Below are positions 1 to 5,969 of a DNA stretch of 5,969 bases, piece by piece. The translations under genes were made by a program, and so were the position numbers. The notes beneath the pieces were generated by a model that was given only the letters and a program-made list of their open reading frames with translations, was not told the origin of the DNA and did no database searches. This DNA is from Methanobacteriota archaeon (GTDB lineage: Archaea > Thermoplasmatota > Poseidoniia > Poseidoniales > Poseidoniaceae): contig PBTA01000055.1 of the NCBI GenBank assembly GCA_002726395.1, forward strand, positions 4,473-10,441. Direction: 5' to 3'. How positions within the stretch are numbered: the first letter of the stretch is position 1; each line of letters begins with the position of its first letter.

Positions 1-272
1 GAGCCATCTTCTACTGCATTTACTAATTGTATCGCCAGCAGATAAGACACTAATGCTCCAACTGCTGAGCCTAACGCTTTATCGGAATTTTTCACAGTTT
101 TATCCTGCAGATTTTTGGAACGAATGATTTTCTTCAATAGTGAAGGAGCAAATGCCATGGTCAAAAATCTAACCAAAATACCGGCTAGAATAATACCAAT
201 AATTGCTATGACTGTGGCTTCGTTAACACCAACTGTATCTGCTGCTTGAGTAGCAATATCCGTCTCAGTCAT
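1..272 (-). CDS. Integral membrane protein, N-terminal fragment (possibly MscS-related)
   Basis: The reverse strand is open from an ATG at 272 to the window edge, giving 90 codons with the 3' end missing. An in-frame TGA lies six codons upstream of this ATG, so the start is well fixed. The protein begins MTETDIATQAADTVG, then has a hydrophobic helix at about residues 20-45 (IAIIGIILAGILVRFLTMAF). A basic stretch LLKKIIRSKNL follows, and a second hydrophobic helix begins at about residue 67 (ALGSAVGALVSYLLAIQ). The order helix, basic segment, helix with a Gly/Ser-rich start resembles the conserved TM-helix module found in some MscS-related channel proteins. That family call is inference from pattern only; the pore helix and beta domain would lie outside the window. 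No clear Shine-Dalgarno site is seen. The gene diverges from the ArsC-like gene at 362. It could equally be an unrelated small membrane protein. Confidence 0.7.
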   Translation of the reverse strand, partial: MTETDIATQAADTVGVNEATVIAIIGIILAGILVRFLTMAFAPSLLKKIIRSKNLQDKTVKNSDKALGSAVGALVSYLLAIQLVNAVEDG

Positions 273-361
273 GGTTGGTGCACAGCCTCATTACTTTAGA
301 GGTATTCCAAGGCAAATTATGCGCAGTTTGATTCATTAACTGTCAGTATTGGTGAGGTAAC
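273..361. promoter_or_regulatory. Divergent intergenic promoter region
   Basis: These 89 bp separate two divergent genes, so each must have a promoter here or close by. The best AT-rich box is AAATTATG at 314-321, which reads CATAATTT on the other strand. It lies about 45 bp from both start codons and could serve as a TATA element for either. GGTGAGG at 351-357, four bases before the ATG at 362, is a plausible Shine-Dalgarno site for the plus-strand gene. The box assignment is by eye and weak; the ribosome binding site is better supported. Confidence 0.35.
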
Positions 362-682
362 ATGAGATTATACCACAATCCACGATGTTCAAAATCTCGT
401 CAAGCCGTCAAATTATTGTCTGACAAAGGAGTATCTTTCCAAGAACACCGCTATCTTGAAGAAGGGATAATGGAAGAGGATTTACCTATACTAGCGAGTC
501 TAACGGGGATTATCCGTAAACAAGAAAAAGAATTCAAAGAATTAGATTTTGCAGTTAATTCGCCAAACGATATCATCAAGGCATTGCGGTCTAGGCCAAA
601 GCTCCTCGAAAGACCTGTGCTGATCAAAGACGACAAGGCAATTATTGGTCGTCCGCCAGAAGATATCCTACAACTATTGTAG
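362..682 (+). CDS. arsC: ArsC-family thioredoxin-fold protein (arsenate reductase-like)
   Basis: This is a 106-residue protein of the ArsC/Spx/YffB family. It opens with MRLYHNPRCSKSRQ, matching the family's beta1-loop-alpha1 YHNPxCxxSR signature, with the nucleophilic cysteine at Cys9. The three arginines that hold the arsenate oxyanion in E. coli ArsC have apparent counterparts at Arg52 (IIRKQEKEFKEL), Arg84 (LLERPVLI) and Arg97 (IGRPPEDIL). By family knowledge such enzymes reduce arsenate to arsenite in the cytoplasm using glutathione/glutaredoxin, but many relatives have unknown substrates. At 106 residues it is shorter than plasmid ArsC (about 140) and closer to YffB-type members. The ATG is fixed by an in-frame TGA at 353-355 and preceded by GGTGAGG. 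No ars repressor or arsenite pump gene is present, so a general thiol-redox role is possible. It ends 3 nt from the convergent gene's stop codon. Confidence 0.85.
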   Translation: MRLYHNPRCSKSRQAVKLLSDKGVSFQEHRYLEEGIMEEDLPILASLTGIIRKQEKEFKELDFAVNSPNDIIKALRSRPKLLERPVLIKDDKAIIGRPPEDILQLL

Positions 683-685
683 TAA

Positions 686-1146
686 TTAGATGTCTAAATC
701 AACTTTTTCTGCCTTTTCTTTTGCTGCTGCTTCATGGTTCCAGTTTAGCAGACCTGACAAAGTCAAAAGTGCCCACAATATCAGCGGTGGTGCAAGGTCA
801 AAATCAAACGATATTTTGTAAATGAATGGCGGGGTTAATTCAGCACTTATAGCAAAATCATTTGATGGGTCAAGAGCCATAACTGCAATCATCCAAATGA
901 ATACTGCACCGGATATAACGGCAGTTAAACGGGCTTGTGACTTACCTTCTGAGAACATAAAAATGGCAAATAAAACCACTGAATTTAGGAATCCATAACT
1001 TGCTGAAGTATAATATTCAGAATCTACATTTTGCTGAGTTAAAGGGATTAGCACGTTGAATAATGTGTGCGGTATGAATACGATTACCAGCCACAAACTT
1101 GGCCTAAACAAATTTCTAAAATCACATTCCATTATTTGTTTTAAGT

Positions 1147-1150
<4 letters not shown>
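686..1150 (-). CDS. Four-helix integral membrane protein of unknown function
   Basis: This 154-residue protein is not one I recognise. Four hydrophobic segments are visible at about residues 18-37 (SLWLVIVFIPHTLFNVLIPL), 52-67 (YGFLNSVVLFAIFMFS), 74-93 (RLTAVISGAVFIWMIAVMAL) and 118-136 (DLAPPLILWALLTLSGLLN). A charged tail rich in Lys, Glu and Ala follows (AAAKEKAEKVDLDI). The even helix count would put both ends on the same side, with the basic tail predicted inside. The start ATG overlaps the stop of the upstream TSP3-repeat gene as ATGA. It has a GGAGG Shine-Dalgarno site at 1158-1162, seven bases upstream and inside the end of that gene, so the two are very likely translationally coupled. 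A role assisting display or anchoring of the upstream surface protein is possible but is only inference from coupling. Confidence 0.8.
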
Positions 1151-2811
<1,661 letters not shown>

Positions 2812-2915
2812 ACAATCTACCTAATCCAATGAGAAGTTTCTCTCTATAACAATCCAATAAACTGTATGTTAAAATATTTAGGTAGGCCTAAATACCTATT
2901 ATTATTGGTCAATAC
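2812..2915. promoter_or_regulatory. Divergent promoter region between the TSP3 and zinc-ribbon operons
   Basis: These 104 bp must hold both promoters. For the plus-strand gene, the AT-rich box TTAAAATATTTA at 2869-2880 lies about 40 bp before the ATG, giving a short leader or none; no Shine-Dalgarno site is seen before 2916. For the minus-strand gene, TTATAGAG at 2849-2842 lies about 35 bp before its ATG and is the best TATA candidate, with TAAATATTTTA further up (2880-2870) as an alternative. The octamer AATCCAAT occurs twice, at 2823-2830 and 2851-2858. Element choice is by eye. Confidence 0.45.
2875..2894. promoter_or_regulatory. Inverted repeat, candidate operator
   Basis: The arms TATTTAGG (2875-2882) and CCTAAATA (2887-2894) are perfect 8-bp complements around a TAGG spacer. 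The centre also contains the palindrome TAGGCCTA (2883-2890), and AGGTA/TACCT at 2880-2884 and 2893-2897 form an overlapping pair. It overlaps the end of the likely plus-strand TATA box and the start region beyond, a position where a repressor dimer would block transcription. No regulator gene is in the window. Confidence 0.45.
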
Positions 2916-3182
2916 ATGCCGGCTTGTATCAATTGTGGCAGTTCATTGAACAGCTGGATTGACACTTGTCAAAGTTGTCAAATAAGTTTTGCATCAGCCT
3001 TTGACAACTTACGACTTAATGGCCAACATCAGGTACTAAATTGTGGAGACTGCAAGAAAAAGTGTGCTAAAAAAGTCAAGTCAGAGTGCTGTGAAAAGTA
3101 CAAGCGTAAGAATAAACACTGTTCAGAATGCCCACATTGCATCACCAATATAGAAATTATAGGAAGGGAGAATTTTGTCTGA
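2916..3182 (+). CDS. Small cysteine-rich double zinc-binding protein
   Basis: This 88-residue protein has twelve cysteines. The N-terminal half is a zinc-ribbon-like unit with Cys4-x2-Cys7 and Cys18-x2-Cys21 (MPACINCGSS, DTCQSCQ). The C-terminal half is a second cluster: Cys43-x2-Cys46-x3-Cys50, adjacent Cys58-Cys59, and Cys69-x2-Cys72-x2-Cys75. The connecting segment is very basic (KKKCAKKVKSECCEKYKRKNKHC). It probably binds two or more zinc ions. The basic charge would allow binding of nucleic acid or an acidic protein, but no specific function can be named. The ATG is the first after an in-frame TAA at 2889-2891, and the absence of a Shine-Dalgarno site suggests leaderless initiation. It overlaps the next gene by 8 nt, so both are one operon and the two products may work together, for example as a zinc-sensing or folding partner of the membrane protein. 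That pairing is inference. Confidence 0.8.
   Translation: MPACINCGSSLNSWIDTCQSCQISFASAFDNLRLNGQHQVLNCGDCKKKCAKKVKSECCEKYKRKNKHCSECPHCITNIEIIGRENFV
3161..3170 (+). promoter_or_regulatory. Purine-rich ribosome binding site deciding a TTG start
   Basis: AGGAAGGGAG lies four bases before the TTG at 3175, inside the end of the upstream gene. AGGAAGG within it sits seven bases from the TTG, a normal spacing. There is no in-frame ATG until residue 63, which would remove the conserved-looking N-terminal segment, so the TTG start is well supported. Confidence 0.7.
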
Positions 3183-3921
3183 AAATCAAGAATATTATGA
3201 TGATCTCCTAGCTAAGGGGTATGCTAGAGAAGATGCACTGTTGTATACCCAAAAATACTATCCGGAATTTTCTTTAGAAGAGTCCTCAATTGATACTAAT
3301 ATCGATTCTAGTGTTGAGGATCTAGGCGGTCAAGAATTCAATCCTTACGCACCATCACCGATGATTGAAAAGCAAGAAATAATCTCTCAAGATGTCAAAG
3401 ATAAATTTACTCAAGGATTACAACTTGTCACAGACAAGGCTAGTATGATTGTCAAAGACAAACGTCTTGCTACTGGTGCTGGAATAGTTTTCTTTGCCGT
3501 ACTTGTGGCGGCAATTATACTCTTGCTTCCAACTACTGCAGGGCCAATTGAGGGGACTTGGATAAAGGCTGATGGACAGGAATTTGAGTTTGACAAAAAT
3601 GGTGATTTAGACTTTGATAATAGTTTCACGTCAACTTGGGATTACCAGGGTAGCGTGTTGACAATGACTAGCACAAGATTAGCAGTTGACAATAATAATC
3701 AAATTTATGAAATGGAAATAGTTCAAAAACTAAACATTGAATTAATTGATGATGATAATGCAATGTGGTTGTCTTGGGTCTCGCTCACAGTCGATGGGCA
3801 GCAATCATCACAAATGTCTGATGAATGTTTCTTGATGATGAAGCAATCAACTGCATCAACACCAGATGAATTTTACACGCAATCTCTGAAGTATGAAGAT
3901 GAACGTCCAAACTGGTGTTAA
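3175..3921 (+). CDS. Single-pass membrane protein with extracytoplasmic GTW-type beta domain
   Basis: This is a 248-residue protein starting at TTG. Residues 5-32 form a short amphipathic module (EYYDDLLAKGYAREDALLYT and YYPEF), which looks like a small helical repeat or interaction motif. A disordered acidic linker runs to about 80. One membrane helix spans 98-118 (GIVFFAVLVAAIILLLP), preceded by Lys/Arg, so the N-terminus is predicted inside. The outside domain, about 124-225, starts IEGTWIKADGQEFEF and has Gly/Trp/aromatic alternation (DLDF, TSTWDYQGSVLTMTS) typical of a small lipocalin-like or beta-barrel/sandwich fold that tests as 'GTW ... F ... G' in many secreted proteins. Only two cysteines occur, Cys218 and the last residue Cys248, which could form a disulfide. 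No enzyme motif is seen. The gene overlaps the zinc-ribbon gene by 8 nt and so is its operon partner. The fold call is inferred from pattern; function is unknown. Confidence 0.78.
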   Translation: MSENQEYYDDLLAKGYAREDALLYTQKYYPEFSLEESSIDTNIDSSVEDLGGQEFNPYAPSPMIEKQEIISQDVKDKFTQGLQLVTDKASMIVKDKRLATGAGIVFFAVLVAAIILLLPTTAGPIEGTWIKADGQEFEFDKNGDLDFDNSFTSTWDYQGSVLTMTSTRLAVDNNNQIYEMEIVQKLNIELIDDDNAMWLSWVSLTVDGQQSSQMSDECFLMMKQSTASTPDEFYTQSLKYEDERPNWC

Positions 3922-3999
3922 TCGAGATTTTGCCAATTAAATGGATGAAATTTTACTCGACGGCTTCAAGAACTCAAAGCACTTCGCTAACACGATAGG
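3922..3999 (+). promoter_or_regulatory. Intergenic region before the carboxypeptidase gene
   Basis: These 78 bp hold no gene. AATTAAAT (3935-3942) and AAATTTTA (3948-3955) are the AT-rich boxes that could act as a TATA element for the gene at 4000. No Shine-Dalgarno motif is correctly spaced: only AGG abuts the ATG, so leaderless or weakly led translation is likely. Readthrough from the upstream operon remains possible. No strong terminator hairpin is visible. Confidence 0.35.
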
Positions 4000-5969
4000 A
4001 TGTCGTCGAATAGTAAATCTCCAATTGTTGCGTTAAAGACAAGGCCGTCTTTTGGTGTGCTGTTGTGCCTTCCGTTACTGCTTTCTTTGATGACGCCGAT
4101 GGTTGCTTCATCACTTGCTCAGGACGAACCATCAGGCCTAGAGCCGACCGATATCTGGTCCGAGGATTATTCGAATGAAATTTTCCCTTGGGCGCCAGAA
4201 TCGGACCGCGATAGGCAATTCAAAGAATACCACACTTACGAGACTACTAAGGCCTTGATGTTGCAACTTGAACAAGAGAATCCAGATATTTTTGAGTTCC
4301 ATGAAGGTTTGCTTGGTGGCGTTAATGCTCGTGGCGAAACGGTTACTGCAGATACTTACGAAGGCTGGTATTACGGTTACTCATCGCCATGGATGAAAAT
4401 TACTGGTGATGTTCAAAACGGAGAATACAATGAATTCGTCGGGGATAATGGCAATTATGCTGACCGACACGATGTCATGATTGTTGGTAATCACCACGCA
4501 AGAGAGTGGATGTCCTACACTGTTGCTCTAATGCAACTTGAAGTGATTGCATTCTCTTACAACAACATTGGCTACGATAATGATGGCGATGGACTTGTGG
4601 ATGAAGACCCGTGGGGTGACGCAAATAATGACGGAATCCTCGATGATGACGGTGATTGTCTTGCTCTTGCTACTACTCCTACTAATTATCAAGACTCCAA
4701 TGGCGATGGTACCAACTGTGGCCCTGGCGACCTTGGAGTGGATGAAGATTATTCTGAACAATTTATTACCGATCTAATCAACACCCGAGAAATCTATCTT
4801 ATTCCTATGCTGAATGTTGATGGCAATATCTACGACCGTGAAGTATTCTGCCCTGCTCCAGCTTGGGAATCTTGCCCAAGTGGTGGTTGGAGAAAGAATT
4901 TGAGAAATAATGGTCCAGACCTACTGCCAGATTTTAACGAAGAAGTTGACGAAGATTGTGATGGCGTTGATTTGAATCGTAACTATCAGTTCGAATGGGG
5001 CGCACCTCTTGGTGCTACAGTTCCATTGATTCCAGGTACCTGCACTCCTTCAGAAGATGAACAGGCTGGAATTGCCAATAACGATGTTTACACAGGGCCA
5101 TATGATACCCAAGATAACGATGGTGACGGATTTGTCAATGAGGATAACGTTGATGGCGAAGATGATGATAATGATGGGCGAACTGATGAAGATTGGGCGG
5201 GCGGAAATTCAGAGCCGGAAACTAGATTCATTCAAGACCTAACAGAAATGAATGATGATGTTGGCAACGGTGCTAGTGAATTCAAATCTACTCTAACCCA
5301 CCACTCCTACTCTGAATTGATTCTCTACCCTTGGGGCCACTGTACAGACTGTGAAACAACAGATCACGACCAACTGGTTTACCATGGCGATAAATTGGCA
5401 GAAATGACCGATTACACCAACATGCAATCATCAGACCTATATCCGACAACAGGAGATTTCTGTGACTGGCATTATGGCGTCCACGGCTCGTATTGTTATA
5501 CCTCAGAAATAGGCACTGCATTCCATCAACATGAAGATGATATCGATCACATTGCAGTTCGAAATCTGGGCACTGGATTCTATATGACAGAGATTGCCGA
5601 TAATCCTCGAGAGCGAGCAGATTTAGGAATTGCTAATATTTCACAGAATCAATTTATCCAAATGCCAGATATGGTAAATGTCCCAAGTACCGGTAGTATT
5701 CCAGTTGATATGTGCGTCGCCAATGGCTTTGCCTATTCCCTAGACCAATCAGTATCTCATGTAATGTATCGTACAGTACAACCAACCCGGCTGCAAAGTG
5801 ATTATGGGCCAAAAGAATGGTCTACCACAGAATGGTCAATGGCAATGTTTGAAGAAACTTCATCGATATGTAATCTACTGAGCGGAGAAAACGGTACTGT
5901 CATACGGTCAAACCTCCCAGTTGAAGATACAGTTTCAGGACAAGTTCACTACAAAGCAATGCTGGGGAC
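4000..5969 (+). CDS. Secreted M14 zinc carboxypeptidase with calcium-loop inserts, 3' end missing
   Basis: 656 codons are visible and the gene runs off the window. The ATG is the first after an in-frame TAA at 3988-3990. Residues 1-40 are a signal peptide (FGVLLCLPLLLSLMTPMVA) with a likely cut after SSLA. The M14 catalytic domain covers about 75-540. Its visible key residues are: zinc ligands His166 and Glu169 in HHAREWM and His435 in HHSYSELILYPWG; substrate arginines Arg168, Arg298 (GWRKN) and Arg327 (DLNRNYQ) with Asn326; Tyr481, matching Tyr248 of carboxypeptidase A; and the catalytic Glu503 (YTSEIG), matching Glu270. The 22-residue gap between the last two is as in carboxypeptidase A. 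The enzyme should remove C-terminal residues from peptides outside the cell. Asp/Asn/Gly-rich segments at 191-250 and 369-401 are extra to the usual fold and carry DxDxDG loops. After about 545 a beta-rich C-terminal region begins, perhaps ending in further domains or an anchor beyond the window. Confidence 0.95.
   Translation, partial: MSSNSKSPIVALKTRPSFGVLLCLPLLLSLMTPMVASSLAQDEPSGLEPTDIWSEDYSNEIFPWAPESDRDRQFKEYHTYETTKALMLQLEQENPDIFEFHEGLLGGVNARGETVTADTYEGWYYGYSSPWMKITGDVQNGEYNEFVGDNGNYADRHDVMIVGNHHAREWMSYTVALMQLEVIAFSYNNIGYDNDGDGLVDEDPWGDANNDGILDDDGDCLALATTPTNYQDSNGDGTNCGPGDLGVDEDYSEQFITDLINTREIYLIPMLNVDGNIYDREVFCPAPAWESCPSGGWRKNLRNNGPDLLPDFNEEVDEDCDGVDLNRNYQFEWGAPLGATVPLIPGTCTPSEDEQAGIANNDVYTGPYDTQDNDGDGFVNEDNVDGEDDDNDGRTDEDWAGGNSEPETRFIQDLTEMNDDVGNGASEFKSTLTHHSYSELILYPWGHCTDCETTDHDQLVYHGDKLAEMTDYTNMQSSDLYPTTGDFCDWHYGVHGSYCYTSEIGTAFHQHEDDIDHIAVRNLGTGFYMTEIADNPRERADLGIANISQNQFIQMPDMVNVPSTGSIPVDMCVANGFAYSLDQSVSHVMYRTVQPTRLQSDYGPKEWSTTEWSMAMFEETSSICNLLSGENGTVIRSNLPVEDTVSGQVHYKAMLG

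Noticed and set aside
683..685. Possible bidirectional terminator between convergent genes
   Set aside because: The gap is 3 nt and no hairpin or oligo-T run is visible there; termination must occur inside the opposing genes.
3957..4009. Inverted pair TCGACG and CGTCGA around the carboxypeptidase start
   Set aside because: Only six bases per arm with a 41-bp gap, and the match fails beyond; chance is likely.
4528..4761. Frames on both strands inside the calcium-loop insert
   Set aside because: They overlap the M14 coding frame, which is open throughout and shows catalytic motifs on both sides of this segment.
5288..5521. Minus-strand 77-residue frame
   Set aside because: It lies opposite the zinc-ligand and catalytic-glutamate part of the carboxypeptidase and has no domain signal or ribosome binding site.

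Overview
The window looks like a piece of a planktonic Marine Group II-type euryarchaeal genome (Candidatus Poseidoniales). This is inferred from the gene types and not from a marker gene. The grounds are an AT-rich composition, tightly packed short operons, archaeal-style AT-rich boxes with short or leaderless 5' ends, an Asp-rich thrombospondin type 3 (TSP3) surface protein with an xFPLDxxE spacer between calcium loops, and a secreted M14 zinc carboxypeptidase with calcium-loop insertions. No rRNA, tRNA, CRISPR array, insertion sequence or phage gene was seen.

Layout. Positions 1-272 (minus) hold the N-terminal 90 codons of an integral membrane protein cut by the window edge, possibly MscS-related. 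It diverges from a small ArsC-family thioredoxin-fold protein at 362-682 (plus). That gene converges, with a 3-nt gap, on a two-gene minus-strand operon. In the operon, a 554-residue secreted, membrane-anchored protein (1147-2811) carries a Cys mini-domain, a run of 28 Asp, a Gly/Asn linker, ten TSP3-like calcium repeats and a C-terminal membrane anchor. It overlaps by ATGA a four-helix membrane protein (686-1150).

A 104-bp divergent promoter region (2812-2915), with AT-rich boxes and a clear inverted repeat, separates this operon from a plus-strand pair. That pair is an 88-residue protein with 12 cysteines (2916-3182) and a single-pass membrane protein with an outside beta-rich domain (3175-3921, TTG start, 8-nt overlap). 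From 4000 to the window end runs a secreted M14 carboxypeptidase (656 codons visible, 3' end missing). All zinc ligands and catalytic residues are visible, and two Asp-rich calcium-loop segments are inserted within the catalytic fold.

Taken together this is mainly a cell-surface and secretion neighbourhood. A calcium-dependent surface stalk protein, two membrane proteins and a secreted peptidase fit a lifestyle of degrading and taking up protein in a calcium-rich medium such as seawater. That the genes act as one system is inference. Shared Asp-rich calcium loops and adjacency are the only links visible.
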